A DNA stretch of 64,000 bases from Vibrio sp. 10N.286.49.B1 (GTDB lineage Bacteria; Pseudomonadota; Gammaproteobacteria; Enterobacterales; Vibrionaceae), in assembly GCF_002873335.1 (NCBI RefSeq), contig NZ_MCUW01000007.1, positions 186,001 to 250,000 on the forward strand. Direction: 5' to 3'. The notes under the pieces are model-generated. The model saw only the letters and a list, made by a program, of their open reading frames with translations. It ran no database searches and was not told the DNA's origin. A program made the translations under genes and the position numbers. Positions 18,892 through 28,077 of this stretch are shown here, piece after piece. How positions within the stretch are numbered: position 1 is the stretch's first letter; each line of letters starts with the position of its first letter.

Positions 18892-19838
18892 TGGCACGTC
18901 GTCGCAAGGGACGTCCCGTTAATGGCGTTATTCTTCTAGATAAACCGACTGGAATCTCATCAAATGATGCGCTGCAAAAAGTAAAGCGACTCTATTTTGC
19001 TGAGAAAGCAGGACATACTGGTGCATTGGATCCATTAGCAACGGGTATGTTGCCCATTTGTTTGGGTGAAGCGACCAAGTTCTCACAGTTTCTACTTGAT
19101 TCTGATAAACGTTACCGAGTGATCGCGAAACTTGGCGAGCGTACGAATACTTCTGATTCCGATGGAGAAGTGGTCGAGACTCGTGATGTGAACGTTGAGC
19201 AGACTTTTCTTGAAGAGTGTGTGAATAAATTCCAAGGCGAAACTGACCAGATTCCTTCCATGTTTTCTGCGTTAAAGTACCAAGGGAAACCTTTGTACGA
19301 ATACGCACGTGAAGGCATTGAAGTGCCGCGTGAATCAAGAAAAATCACCGTTTACGAAATCATACTGCATCGCTTTGAAGGTGATGAAGTTGAAATGGAA
19401 GTGCATTGTTCTAAAGGCACATACATTCGTACGATTGTTGATGACTTAGGCGAGATGCTTGGTTGTGGTGCTCATGTCACCATGCTTCGTCGTACTGCAG
19501 TTGCAAAATATCCCTATGAGAATATGGTGACGTTAGAGCAACTTAATGAACTTCTAGAACAAGCTAAACGAGAAGAGATTCAACCAAAAGAGCTGTTGGA
19601 TCCGTTGTTGATGCCGATGGACTCAGCCGTTGAAGACCTGCCTGAAGTGAACGTTGATGCGGTATTTACGGATTTGATTCAACATGGTCAACCGGTTCAA
19701 GTGCTTGGCGCACCAGACAACGGCCCAGTTCGTCTTACCTCTGGTGAAGAGAAACTCTTCATTGGCGTTGGTGCGATGAATGATGACGGCAAGATTGCAC
19801 CGAAACGTTTAGTGGTGTTTCGCGAAGAAGAAGCATAG
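18891..19838 (+). CDS. truB: tRNA pseudouridine-55 synthase
   Basis: TruB makes pseudouridine 55 in the T loop of tRNAs. The 315-residue protein has the N-terminal [13 protein letters not shown], the catalytic motif [15 protein letters not shown] with the catalytic Asp, [26 protein letters not shown] and a C-terminal PUA-like domain. It is translationally coupled to rbfA and precedes rpsO, as in E. coli. Confidence 0.97.
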   Translation: MARRRKGRPVNGVILLDKPTGISSNDALQKVKRLYFAEKAGHTGALDPLATGMLPICLGEATKFSQFLLDSDKRYRVIAKLGERTNTSDSDGEVVETRDVNVEQTFLEECVNKFQGETDQIPSMFSALKYQGKPLYEYAREGIEVPRESRKITVYEIILHRFEGDEVEMEVHCSKGTYIRTIVDDLGEMLGCGAHVTMLRRTAVAKYPYENMVTLEQLNELLEQAKREEIQPKELLDPLLMPMDSAVEDLPEVNVDAVFTDLIQHGQPVQVLGAPDNGPVRLTSGEEKLFIGVGAMNDDGKIAPKRLVVFREEEA

Positions 19839-19964
19839 CGACGATAGCGGTAAGCAAAGTGATAGGCGTACATTAACCATTAGCGCCTGTCATGATGCTA
19901 GCAGCCTCGATGCGATTAATTGAGGCTGTCTCTATTATGGCGTTATTTATCCCGAGATTGCCTA

Positions 19965-19993
19965 TTGCACCTAGCGATATTATTCCCTATAAT
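19965..19993 (+). promoter_or_regulatory. rpsO promoter
   Basis: TTGCAC (19965-19970), a 17-bp spacer and a consensus TATAAT (19988-19993), followed by a GC-rich start region (TTCGCGCTCGCG), common in ribosomal-protein promoters. It gives a leader of about 67 nt for rpsO. An imperfect hairpin AGCCTC/GAGGCT lies upstream, at the end of the truB transcript. Confidence 0.75.
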
Positions 19994-20066
19994 TCGCGCT
20001 CGCGTAGCGGCTGAATCAGAGATTGGCTGCTACAACTTTTAAACTTACTCTTATTAGGAGAGCATT

Positions 20067-20336
20067 ATGTCTCTGAATGCAGAAACTAAAGCAGCAATCG
20101 TTGCAGAATACGCACAAGCTGAAGGCGATACTGGTTCACCAGAAGTTCAAGTAGCACTACTTACTGCTTCTATCAACCACCTTCAAGGTCACTTTAAAGC
20201 ACACAAAGGCGATCACCACAGCCGTCGCGGTCTTCTACGTATGGTTTCTAGCCGTCGTAAGCTTCTAGACTACCTTAAAGGTAAAAATCTAGCTCGCTAC
20301 CAAGATCTAATCAAACGTCTAGGTCTACGTCGCTAA
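20067..20336 (+). CDS. rpsO: 30S ribosomal protein S15
   Basis: An 89-residue primary 16S rRNA-binding protein. It has the classical S15 motifs [36 protein letters not shown], and [20 protein letters not shown] precedes the ATG. E. coli S15 represses its own mRNA through a leader pseudoknot. The leader here (about 20000-20066) could serve the same role, but I did not establish a pseudoknot. Confidence 0.98.
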   Translation: MSLNAETKAAIVAEYAQAEGDTGSPEVQVALLTASINHLQGHFKAHKGDHHSRRGLLRMVSSRRKLLDYLKGKNLARYQDLIKRLGLRR

Positions 20337-20364
20337 TTAGCGCTCGTATCTGACAGTTTGTATA

Positions 20365-20389
20365 AAAGGGGCTATATGCCCCTTTTTTG
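20365..20389 (+). terminator. rpsO terminator
   Basis: AAAAGGGGC pairs with GCCCCTTTT around TATAT, followed by T residues, 29 bp after rpsO. The rest of the 308-bp gap before pnp holds a possible -10 (TATACT, 20435-20440) and the pnp leader stem. Confidence 0.85.
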
Positions 20390-20515
20390 ATGCCTAAATT
20401 TCGCTGTTATTAGCATAATCTGCATTAAGTAGTTTATACTACGTCCCGTTGGAACCCACTGAGAGGTTCTGATTCTTCACTCATTGCATTGCAGTCCAAT
20501 TAGTCGACCATTAGG

Positions 20516-20583
20516 TCGCGACTATTACAAGTGCTTTATTGTTTAGGTTCACCAACCAACGATAACATTTGTACTAGTCGCGA
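20516..20583 (+). promoter_or_regulatory. pnp leader stem-loop (RNase III-type processing site)
   Basis: TCGCGACTA (20516-20524) pairs exactly with TAGTCGCGA (20575-20583), and the stem continues with one mismatch through TACAAGTG/CATTTGTA, about 18 bp in all, 61 bp before pnp. E. coli pnp has a long leader stem cut by RNase III through which PNPase represses its own mRNA. This is its evident counterpart. Confidence 0.75.
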
Positions 20584-20644
20584 TATGCGATGCCTTGAGC
20601 CAATTAATTCTCAATCTAGAACTTTCTAGATAAAAGGAAATGCA

Positions 20645-22765
20645 ATGTTCGAAAAACCAGTTGTTAAGTCGTTTCAATACGGCAACCACACAGTAACGCT
20701 TGAAACTGGCGTTATGGCTCGTCAAGCGACTGCTGCTGTAATGGCAACAATGGATGATACGGCAGTATTCGTATCAGTCGTCGCGAAAAAAGAAGCGGTA
20801 GCGGGTCAAGATTTCTTCCCTCTAACGGTGAACTACCAAGAGCGTACTTACGCGGCAGGTAAAATCCCAGGTGGTTTCTTCAAGCGTGAAGGTCGTCCTT
20901 CTGAAGCTGAAACACTAACGGCTCGTCTTATTGACCGTCCGATCCGTCCACTTTTCCCAAGTGCATTCAAAAACGAAGTACAGGTTATCGCAACGGTTGT
21001 TTCTATCAACCCTGACGTAAACCCAGACATGATTACCATGATTGGTACTTCTGCAGCACTTGCTATTGCAGGCGTTCCTTTTAATGGTCCTATCGGTGCG
21101 GCACGTGTTGGCCACATTGACGGTGAGCTTGTACTTAACCCTTCAAACACTGAGCTTGAAAATTCTAAACTAGACCTTGTTGTGTCTGGTACAGAAGGCG
21201 CAGTACTGATGGTTGAATCTGAAGCAGATAACCTATCTGAAGAAGAAATGCTTTCTGCTGTTGTTTACGGTCACGACCAACAACAAGTTGTTATCCAAGC
21301 TATCAACGAGTTCGCTGCTGAAGTTGCGACTCCATCTTGGAACTGGACTGCTCCAGAAGTAAACGTAGAACTTAAAGCAAAAGTAGCAGAGTTGGCTGAA
21401 ACTCGCCTATCTGATGCTTACCAGATCACTGAAAAAATGTCTCGCTACGAGCAAGTCGGTACAATTAAGAACGAAGCGGTTGCTACTCTTCTTGCTCAAG
21501 ATGAAAATCTAGACGAGCGCGAGATTCGCGGCATGCTTGGTTCTCTAGAGAAAAATGTAGTTCGTGGTCGCATCATCGCGGGTAACCCGCGTATCGATGG
21601 TCGTGAAAAAGACATGGTTCGTGCACTAGATGTACGTACTGGTGTACTTCCACGTACTCACGGTTCTTCATTGTTTACTCGTGGTGAAACTCAAGCGCTT
21701 GTTACTGCAACGCTGGGTACACAACGTGATGCTCAAATCATCGATAGCCTAATGGGTGAGAAGAAAGATAACTTCCTTCTACACTACAACTTCCCTCCAT
21801 ACTGTGTAGGCGAAACTGGCTTTGTAGGCTCTCCTAAGCGTCGTGAAATTGGTCACGGTAAACTGGCTAAACGTGGTATCGCTGCGGTAATGCCTTCAGT
21901 AGAAGAGTTCCCATACACGGTACGTGTTGTATCGGAAATCACTGAATCTAACGGTTCTTCTTCTATGGCTTCTGTATGTGGTACTTCTCTTGCGCTTATG
22001 GATGCAGGTGTACCAATCAAGGCTTCTGTTGCAGGTATCGCAATGGGTCTTGTTAAAGAAGGCGACGACTTCGTTGTTCTTTCTGACATCCTTGGCGACG
22101 AAGATCATCTAGGTGACATGGACTTTAAAGTAGCAGGTACTAACGACGGTATCACTGCACTTCAAATGGACATCAAGATCGAAGGTATCACTAAAGAAAT
22201 CATGCAAATTGCGCTTAACCAAGCACAAGGCGCACGTAAGCACATCCTTTCTGTAATGGATGAAGCAATTTCTGGTGCTCGTGAAGATATCTCTGAGTTC
22301 GCTCCTCGTATTCACACGATGAAAATCAGCTCTGAGAAAATCAAAGACGTTATCGGTAAAGGCGGCGCTGTTATCCGTGCACTAACGGAAGAAACAGGCA
22401 CAACTATCGAAATCGACGACGACGGTACCATCAAGATTGCTGCGACTGAAGGTGCTGCGGCACAAGAAGCGATTCGTCGTATCGAAGAGATCACTGCTGA
22501 GGTTGAAGTTGGCCGTATCTACGCTGGTAAAGTGGCACGTCTTGCTGACTTTGGCGCGTTCGTCAACATTCTTCCTGGCAAAGATGGTCTAGTACACATC
22601 TCTCAAATCGCTAACGAGCGTGTTGAGAAAGTGACTGACTACCTAAAAGAAGGCCAAGAAGTTCAAGTTAAAGTACTTGAAATTGACCGTCAAGGCCGTG
22701 TACGCCTAAGCATGAAGGAAGCGCTAGAAACTCCAGCGGCTCCAGCAGGCGATAGCGCAGAATAA
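20645..22765 (+). CDS. pnp: Polyribonucleotide nucleotidyltransferase (PNPase)
   Basis: A 3'-5' phosphorolytic exoribonuclease and degradosome component. The 706-residue protein has two RNase PH domains (1-145 and about 300-540), the helical linker domain, a KH domain ([20 protein letters not shown]) and an S1 domain ([20 protein letters not shown]), then a short tail. AAAAGGAAATGCA precedes the ATG. It follows rpsO as in all enterobacteria-like genomes and has the leader stem expected for autoregulation. Confidence 0.98.
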   Translation: MFEKPVVKSFQYGNHTVTLETGVMARQATAAVMATMDDTAVFVSVVAKKEAVAGQDFFPLTVNYQERTYAAGKIPGGFFKREGRPSEAETLTARLIDRPIRPLFPSAFKNEVQVIATVVSINPDVNPDMITMIGTSAALAIAGVPFNGPIGAARVGHIDGELVLNPSNTELENSKLDLVVSGTEGAVLMVESEADNLSEEEMLSAVVYGHDQQQVVIQAINEFAAEVATPSWNWTAPEVNVELKAKVAELAETRLSDAYQITEKMSRYEQVGTIKNEAVATLLAQDENLDEREIRGMLGSLEKNVVRGRIIAGNPRIDGREKDMVRALDVRTGVLPRTHGSSLFTRGETQALVTATLGTQRDAQIIDSLMGEKKDNFLLHYNFPPYCVGETGFVGSPKRREIGHGKLAKRGIAAVMPSVEEFPYTVRVVSEITESNGSSSMASVCGTSLALMDAGVPIKASVAGIAMGLVKEGDDFVVLSDILGDEDHLGDMDFKVAGTNDGITALQMDIKIEGITKEIMQIALNQAQGARKHILSVMDEAISGAREDISEFAPRIHTMKISSEKIKDVIGKGGAVIRALTEETGTTIEIDDDGTIKIAATEGAAAQEAIRRIEEITAEVEVGRIYAGKVARLADFGAFVNILPGKDGLVHISQIANERVEKVTDYLKEGQEVQVKVLEIDRQGRVRLSMKEALETPAAPAGDSAE

Positions 22766-22805
22766 TTCGCGTAATTATCACATTATGTGAGAAACCGTGT
22801 TATAA

Positions 22806-22834
22806 AAGGAGGGGTCAATGACCCCTCTTTTTTA
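22806..22834 (+). terminator. pnp terminator
   Basis: AAGGAGGGGTC pairs with GACCCCTCTT around AAT, followed by T residues, 40 bp after pnp. Confidence 0.85.
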
Positions 22835-22920
22835 TGCGCCAAGGAAAATACCTGCTAAAACTTAATGATCAGGAATTGAATTGTTAGTCTTACGACATCA
22901 GGTACAAGGAGATATTTATA

Positions 22921-23859
22921 GTGAAATGGTTTCGAATCTTAGGACTAGGCTTAGTCGTTGCGGTATCTGGTTGTGCCTCAAATTCTTCAAATGATGAATT
23001 GCAATGGCTTAACCCGCCTATGGCCGTCCCTTTGCAAGCCAATGTTCAGTATGAAGTACAGGTAGCAAGGCTCACTCAGCTGCTACAGCGTGGCGATCTT
23101 GAAAACGATGTACGAGCAAAAATGCATTTTGAACGAGGCTCGTATTACAACAGCTTAGGGCTGCGAGATTTAGCTCAACTCGACTTTAATCAATCGCTGC
23201 AACTAAACCCAGCACAGTCTGTTGTGTTTAACCAAGTAGGGCAATATTTCACTCAAATTGGTGATTTTGATTCTGCATATGAAGCCTTTGACTCTAGCTT
23301 AGAATTAGATGCAGCAAACTCATATGCCTTAAGAAATCGCTCTATTGCGCTTTACTATGGCGATCGATTTCCACTCGCAATTGAAGGCATGACGACCTAT
23401 TACCAAGAGGCACCGTCTGATCCTTACCGCGCACTTTGGCTTTACATTATTTCTCGTGAAGTAGGCCCAGTCGATGCGGGTATTGCACTCGAAAAACGCT
23501 ATCAATCTCGTAACAATGATTGGGGCTGGATTTTAGTGGCGTTGATGTTAGATAAAGTAACCGAAGAACAAGCCTTTAAAGCGGTATTAGCAAGCAGTAG
23601 AGACAACACTGTGCTCGCGGAGCGACTGACTGAGGTATACTTCTATTTGGCTAAACGCCATCAAATTGAAGGTAACTATCCAGCAGCGGTATCGCTATAT
23701 AAGCTAGCCATTGCTCAAAATGTTTATGATTATGCTGAGCACAAATATGCGTTCTTAGAGCTGACTAAAATATTTGAAATTGCAAGAGCTGAGCAAGCGG
23801 CTCAAGAGAAAGCAAAGCAAGCGGAGCAGGCAAAGCTTCAATCTGAAGCGACAGAGTAG
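22921..23859 (+). CDS. nlpI: Outer-membrane lipoprotein NlpI
   Basis: NlpI is a TPR lipoprotein that adapts peptidoglycan endopeptidases for degradation by the Prc protease. The 312-residue protein has a lipoprotein signal with lipobox VSGC (Cys18), followed by TPR-like helices (for example RAKMHFERGSYYNSLGLRDLA and YALRNRSIALYYGDRFPLAI) and an Ala/Gln/Lys-rich C-terminus. The start is GTG at 22921, supported by AAGGAG nine bases upstream. It lies after pnp, as in E. coli, with its own terminator. Confidence 0.93.
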   Translation: MKWFRILGLGLVVAVSGCASNSSNDELQWLNPPMAVPLQANVQYEVQVARLTQLLQRGDLENDVRAKMHFERGSYYNSLGLRDLAQLDFNQSLQLNPAQSVVFNQVGQYFTQIGDFDSAYEAFDSSLELDAANSYALRNRSIALYYGDRFPLAIEGMTTYYQEAPSDPYRALWLYIISREVGPVDAGIALEKRYQSRNNDWGWILVALMLDKVTEEQAFKAVLASSRDNTVLAERLTEVYFYLAKRHQIEGNYPAAVSLYKLAIAQNVYDYAEHKYAFLELTKIFEIARAEQAAQEKAKQAEQAKLQSEATE

Positions 23860-23877
23860 CGCTTTAGTCTACTTTAC

Positions 23878-23904
23878 AAAACCAGCCCCAGTGGCTGGTT
23901 TTTT
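23878..23904 (+). terminator. nlpI terminator
   Basis: AACCAGCC and GGCTGGTT form an 8-bp stem followed by six T residues. Confidence 0.8.
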
Positions 23905-23909
23905 GTGCC

Positions 23910-23953
23910 TTGAACTTATCATTAGGTTGGATTAAAATAGTTAGCCTAGCTAA
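23910..23953 (+). promoter_or_regulatory. Promoter and operator of the marR-like gene
   Basis: TTGAAC (23910-23915), a 17-bp spacer and TAAAAT (23933-23938) form a good promoter. Immediately downstream, the palindrome TTAGC-CTA-GCTAA (23941-23953) would cover the transcription start. It shares the 10-mer TAGTTAGCCT with a second palindrome in front of the MATE gene. Confidence 0.65.
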
Positions 23954-23969
23954 TTAATGAGTGGTGTGA

Positions 23970-24380
23970 ATGTCTATTGAATCGAGTATCGAGGACCTAG
24001 AGAGGTTAACGGCAAGAGTGTGGCGAGCAAATAGCCAAGAAGATCCTCTTAGCCATCTTAGTTTCAATGAGTATGACTACCTTAAGGCGATTCAAACATC
24101 TGAGGAGCCAATTCGTCTTACCGATTTGGCCAACGAGCTTGATGTATCTAAGCCATCAGCGACCAATATGGTTAAGCGGTTAGAGAGAAAGGGATTGGTT
24201 GAGCGAATTGCTTGCCTTGACGATGCCCGTTCTAAGCGCGTCAGGCTGACAGAAAAAGCGAGGGTACCACTGAGTTCCGAAGTGTATATATATGGCATTG
24301 TGGCTAATAAACTCAAAGCTAAACTCAATACGGCAGAGTCCGAGTTGTTGGATCAGCTGTTAGCGAAAGCGTTATCTTAA
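23970..24380 (+). CDS. MarR-family transcriptional regulator
   Basis: A 136-residue winged-helix repressor-type protein. The DNA-binding region is LTDLANELDVSKPSATNMVKRLERKG (helix-turn-helix) followed by the wing LVERIACLDDARSKRVRLTEKA, with helical dimerisation segments at both ends. It probably senses a small ligand and controls itself and the adjacent MATE pump, since matching palindromes precede both genes. The ligand is unknown. Confidence 0.88.
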   Translation: MSIESSIEDLERLTARVWRANSQEDPLSHLSFNEYDYLKAIQTSEEPIRLTDLANELDVSKPSATNMVKRLERKGLVERIACLDDARSKRVRLTEKARVPLSSEVYIYGIVANKLKAKLNTAESELLDQLLAKALS

Positions 24381-24391
24381 AATTTAACTAT

Positions 24392-24412
24392 TTAGTTAGC
24401 CTGAATAACTAA
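24392..24412 (+). promoter_or_regulatory. Operator-like palindrome before the MATE gene
   Basis: TTAGTTA (24392-24398) and TAACTAA (24406-24412) are a perfect 7-bp inverted repeat with a 7-bp spacer, ending 13 bp before the MATE ATG. It shares TAGTTAGCCT with the palindrome at the marR-like promoter. Confidence 0.6.
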
Positions 24413-24425
24413 AGTGAGAAGAAAC

Positions 24426-25766
24426 ATGCAACAATCAATCTATCGCCAATTTTGGCGCTACGCAATCCCAACCATTGCCGCGATGTTGGTCAATGGCCTC
24501 TATCAAGTTGTTGATGGTATTTTTATTGGCCAATATATGGGCAGTGAAGGTCTGGCTGGTATCAATGTCGTATGGCCGGTGATCAGCGTAATTCTAGGGA
24601 TTGGCATGATGATTGGTGTCGGTACGGGCGCACTATCATCCATCAAGCAAGGTGAGGGTAACTTAGAGGCAGCGAAGAAAACGCTGGCAACGGGTTTAAT
24701 GTTGCTATTGGCTCTGGGACCTATTGTGGCATTGGCGCTATGGGGCTTCTCGGATAATGCGCTACAGCTTCAAGGGGCGCAGGGGCGAATGTTGGAGCTA
24801 GCCACACAGTATCTTGATGTCCTGATTGTGGGCAGCGTGTTTGCGTTAGGCTCAATTGCAGTCCCTTTCTTATTGCGAAATGATGATAGTCCGAACGCCG
24901 CGACTTTGTTGATGGTGATTGGCGCTGTGATCAACATTGTTTTAGATTATGTCTTTATTGTGTTATTTGCATGGGAGCTTGCCGGTGCGGCGTTAGCTAC
25001 GGCCATCGCACAAGCAGTGGTCACCATCCTTGGTGTGGCATATTTCTTCTCAAAACAAGCGAAAATGCGCTTAACATTCAGCGATTTTAGGTTCCAATTT
25101 GACGTCGTGCCACCGATATTGTCTATCGGCTTGGCCAGCTTTTTTATGTTCGCGTATGGTTCGTTCATGATCGCGTTGCATAACAAATTATTTGCGGATT
25201 ATGGCTCCGTCGTGTTGGTTGGTGCATATGCGATTCTGGGTTATATCGTGTCATTTTACTACTTAGTTGTGGAAGGCATTGCCAATGCAATGCAGCCATT
25301 GCTGAGCTATAACTTTGGCGCTGGAAGAAAAGACAACATGCGAAAGTTATTTAAAGTCGCAATGATCAGTGCCGTTGCTGGCGGCGCAGTATTTGTTGGG
25401 CTACTTAATGTGTATCCAGTCGATGTCGTGTCGATCTTCAATTCGACCGACACTATGTTGATCGACAATACGGTGACGGGTATTCGTCTGCACTTGTTTT
25501 CTATGTTTCTTGATGGCTTTCTTGTGGTTGCCGCTGCGTATTATCAATCCATCAATATGAGTAAGAAAGCGTTGTTTGTGACCTTAGGGAACATGCTGGT
25601 TCAATTACCGTTTCTTTACGTGTTACCGAAGATATGGGGGGTGACGGGAATATGGATTGCTTATCCTATCTCGAACATCGCATTGACCATTGTTGTGGTT
25701 TATATGATGTGGAAAGATGTGCGCCTACTTAAAGAAGATTCGGGTGTGCCTGCTGTCGCTGTATAA
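24426..25766 (+). CDS. MATE-family multidrug/cation efflux transporter
   Basis: A 446-residue inner-membrane antiporter with about twelve predicted membrane helices in two MatE halves. The N-terminal QFWRYAIPTIAAMLVNGLYQVVDGIFIG and the mid-protein VEGIANAMQPLLSYNFGA are typical. Such pumps use Na+ or H+ gradients to export drugs, dyes or metabolites. The ATG at 24426 follows AGAAG; a GTG at 24414 is an alternative. The gene is 45 bp downstream of the marR-like gene with an operator-like palindrome between them. Substrate unknown. Confidence 0.9.
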   Translation: MQQSIYRQFWRYAIPTIAAMLVNGLYQVVDGIFIGQYMGSEGLAGINVVWPVISVILGIGMMIGVGTGALSSIKQGEGNLEAAKKTLATGLMLLLALGPIVALALWGFSDNALQLQGAQGRMLELATQYLDVLIVGSVFALGSIAVPFLLRNDDSPNAATLLMVIGAVINIVLDYVFIVLFAWELAGAALATAIAQAVVTILGVAYFFSKQAKMRLTFSDFRFQFDVVPPILSIGLASFFMFAYGSFMIALHNKLFADYGSVVLVGAYAILGYIVSFYYLVVEGIANAMQPLLSYNFGAGRKDNMRKLFKVAMISAVAGGAVFVGLLNVYPVDVVSIFNSTDTMLIDNTVTGIRLHLFSMFLDGFLVVAAAYYQSINMSKKALFVTLGNMLVQLPFLYVLPKIWGVTGIWIAYPISNIALTIVVVYMMWKDVRLLKEDSGVPAVAV

Positions 25767-25800
25767 AACATAGAGATATAAAACATAGCGGCATGAAAAG

Positions 25801-25839
25801 AAAAAAGCACTTCACCAGTCGTGTGAAGTGCTTTTTTTT
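25801..25839. terminator. Bidirectional terminator between the MATE gene and ubiV
   Basis: AAAAAAGCACTTCAC pairs with GTGAAGTGCTTTTTT; both strands have T runs, and it lies between convergent genes. The ubiV stop codon touches the end of the hairpin. Confidence 0.85.
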
Positions 25840-26710
25840 ATTGGATATTCAATCCTGCGATCTGGTGCCAATAACCGTTGCATTGACGATCAAGGTCGCG
25901 TACAGGGTTCGCCCCATTCTCATTAGCTCTGAAGCGATCCACCTCGGAGAAGGTGTCTAATCCTATTGGACTTAAACGGACAACGTCAACCAAGCCTTGC
26001 ATCGATTGTAGGTCATTCACCAAGTTATACTCATAACCAGATTGGGTTTGAATACCATTAAGGTTGAAGATAGATTGACCTTCTTGGCTTTCAACTTGCA
26101 GGCCTGTCGGATATTTAATACAGCATGTCTCACAATCGTCCTTGGCCTTGTTTTCCGCGCGAGCAGTAAAGCAGCGAGCGGAATAGGCAAGAGGAATGTA
26201 ACCGTGACTAAAGACTTCGACGTCAAATTGCTGGCGAATACCAAGTTGTTCCGCTTGTTCTAGTGTATTCACAAGCCATTCACGAGAAAGCTCAACGGGC
26301 ATGCACCAACGAATCATACCTTGCTTAGCAAAGAGCTGGAGCGTTCGCGCATTGTAGGTATTGACGGCTGGACCTACGATGAAAGGTACCTTATTTTCGT
26401 GAGCAAGCTGAATGGCAGATACGTCATTGGCCTCAATCGCAAAATCACCATTGTTGATGTATTTCTTCATGATGCTAATTTCACTGGGTGCTTCGAGCAG
26501 TGCCATCGTGGAAATCACGACTTGTTTTCCGGATTGAGAAAGCTCCTTGGCGACATCAAGCCAGTGAGCGGCCTTCATCTCTCTACGCTTCGAACACACG
26601 GTCTCACCGAGATAAATAATATCGGCAGAACTGGATTTTGCTTGCTCGTAGAAGCTTTCTACGTCTTGTTTAGGCCAAAAATACAACAAAGGGCCGAGTG
26701 CATACTTCAT
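25838..26710 (-). CDS. ubiV: O2-independent ubiquinone hydroxylation protein UbiV
   Basis: A U32-peptidase-family protein. With UbiU and UbiT it supports anaerobic ubiquinone synthesis, the UbiUV complex carrying 4Fe-4S clusters. The 290-residue protein has cysteines at 39, 180, 193 and 197, the positions reported as cluster ligands in E. coli UbiV (YhbV). The ATG at 26710 is chosen over an adjacent TTG. It lies 14 bp downstream of ubiU in the same operon. Confidence 0.93.
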   Translation of the reverse strand: MKYALGPLLYFWPKQDVESFYEQAKSSSADIIYLGETVCSKRREMKAAHWLDVAKELSQSGKQVVISTMALLEAPSEISIMKKYINNGDFAIEANDVSAIQLAHENKVPFIVGPAVNTYNARTLQLFAKQGMIRWCMPVELSREWLVNTLEQAEQLGIRQQFDVEVFSHGYIPLAYSARCFTARAENKAKDDCETCCIKYPTGLQVESQEGQSIFNLNGIQTQSGYEYNLVNDLQSMQGLVDVVRLSPIGLDTFSEVDRFRANENGANPVRDLDRQCNGYWHQIAGLNIQ

Positions 26711-26724
26711 CAATTAACCTCTGA

Positions 26725-27738
26725 TTACTGCCATTTACGGTGGTACGCACCGAGTGTAGTTTGTGTCCCTTCAGAAACGTTCGCGAGCGCCTGATCCCAT
26801 GTTTGTTTCACACGGTATTGCTGTGGTTCTTTCTGATATAAGTCTATCGCCTCACGCCATGTTCGTGTTACTTGCTCGACGTAAGCCGGGCTGCGCTGAC
26901 GCCCTTCTATTTTCACGGAGGTCACATTCGCAGCAAAAAGCTCTGGCAGCATCGACAGGGTATTCAGGCTGGTGGGCTCTTCTAAAGCATGGTAGCGCTT
27001 TCGCTCACCGTCAATCTCAGCTTCAAAGCGGCCCTTGCACAGGGTCGGGTATCCGGCATTTTCACCTGCTGAATAGCGGTCTATGAGTATATCGTTTAAG
27101 CGTGATTCCAGGCCGTTTTCGGTCTCTTGCCAGCGAACGTATTTCGCTGGTGAGCAAGCACCTACCGTATTCGGGGATTCACCCGTCAGGTAAGACGACA
27201 AGTAACAACGTCCTTCCGCCATGATGCATAAGCTACCAAAAGCAAAGACCTCGAGTTCAACGTCAGAGGTGATATTTCGTGACAGCTGTTTCACTTGATG
27301 GATCGATAATACGCGTGGTAATACAACACGTTTGACATTGAAATTCTGGTGATAGAAATCGATGGCCGCGGTGTTAGTCGCAGATGCTTGAACGGAGAGA
27401 TGCAGTTCCAAATCAGGATATTTGTTTGCCGCATAATCGAGAACGGCAATATCGGCTACAATCAGAGCATCTACGCCTAAGTCAGCCGCTTGATCGACGG
27501 CGTTCGTCCAGCGCTCAAATCCGTTAGGGTGAGCAAACGTGTTTAATGCGATGTGGAGTTTTTTATTGCGATCATGGACATATTGCACCGCACGTTCTAG
27601 TTTTTTGCCAGTAAAATTAAGTCCTGCAAAGTGACGTGCGTTTGTGTCATCTTTGAATCCAATGTACACCGCATCTGCGCCGCAATCTATTGCCGTTTTT
27701 AACGCAGGGAGATTACCTGCCGGGCATAAGAGTTCCAT
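26725..27738 (-). CDS. ubiU: O2-independent ubiquinone hydroxylation protein UbiU
   Basis: A 337-residue U32-family protein, partner of UbiV. It starts MELLCPAGNLPALKTAIDCG and has cysteines at 171, 178, 195 and 234, matching the E. coli 4Fe-4S ligands with a constant offset of two. An in-frame upstream start at 27774 would add 12 residues not in the family. First gene of a ubiU-ubiV operon. E. coli ubiUV is FNR-activated; I found only FNR half-site-like TTGAT sequences upstream (near 27800 and 27860), not a convincing site. Confidence 0.93.
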   Translation of the reverse strand: MELLCPAGNLPALKTAIDCGADAVYIGFKDDTNARHFAGLNFTGKKLERAVQYVHDRNKKLHIALNTFAHPNGFERWTNAVDQAADLGVDALIVADIAVLDYAANKYPDLELHLSVQASATNTAAIDFYHQNFNVKRVVLPRVLSIHQVKQLSRNITSDVELEVFAFGSLCIMAEGRCYLSSYLTGESPNTVGACSPAKYVRWQETENGLESRLNDILIDRYSAGENAGYPTLCKGRFEAEIDGERKRYHALEEPTSLNTLSMLPELFAANVTSVKIEGRQRSPAYVEQVTRTWREAIDLYQKEPQQYRVKQTWDQALANVSEGTQTTLGAYHRKWQ

Positions 27739-28077
27739 AAGCTCAATACCAATTATTCCTACATAGGCCCGCATTTTATGAAGAAAGATGAATGGCCAAT
27801 TTGATGTGAGGCAGGTTTACATTAATAAACATGGAATTAACACCAAAGAGGTAAACACTTTGATGTGAAATTGAAGAGTGATGAGTCAGGCAGTGAAATC
27901 GGTATGGACAACATCAACACTTAATTGGGAACATCTAAGTGTTGATGTTGTTGGCAGAGCATGGCGGTTCGCTGTTATGTTTTAACCGTCGCGGCGATGT
28001 TTTTAATCGTCATGGCGATTACGCTAGGTCATTACGATTGTTTATTCGTCTCAACTGTGTCTCAAACACGTCACGAC
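27739..28077. other. Region between ubiU and the GGDEF/EAL gene
   Basis: No convincing gene was found. It contains a perfect 15-bp inverted repeat (27908-27951), two copies of TTTGATGTGA (near 27798 and 27858) and a hydrophobic short ORF at 27961-28164 without a Shine-Dalgarno, which I regard as chance. The ubiU promoter should lie here. Confidence 0.4.
27908..27951. repeat. Perfect 15-bp inverted repeat upstream of ubiU
   Basis: ACAACATCAACACTT (27908-27922) and its exact complement (27937-27951) flank a 14-base loop. There is no T run on either strand, so it is not an ordinary terminator. It may be an operator or an mRNA end-stabilising hairpin. Confidence 0.75.

Noticed and set aside
25838..27738. 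U32 collagenase-type proteases
   Set aside because: The four cysteines at UbiU/UbiV positions and the ubiT/yhbS neighbourhood identify the ubiquinone proteins rather than proteases.
27795..27875. FNR sites upstream of ubiU
   Set aside because: TTTGATGTGA occurs twice and gives the TTGAT half, but neither has an ATCAA partner at the correct spacing.
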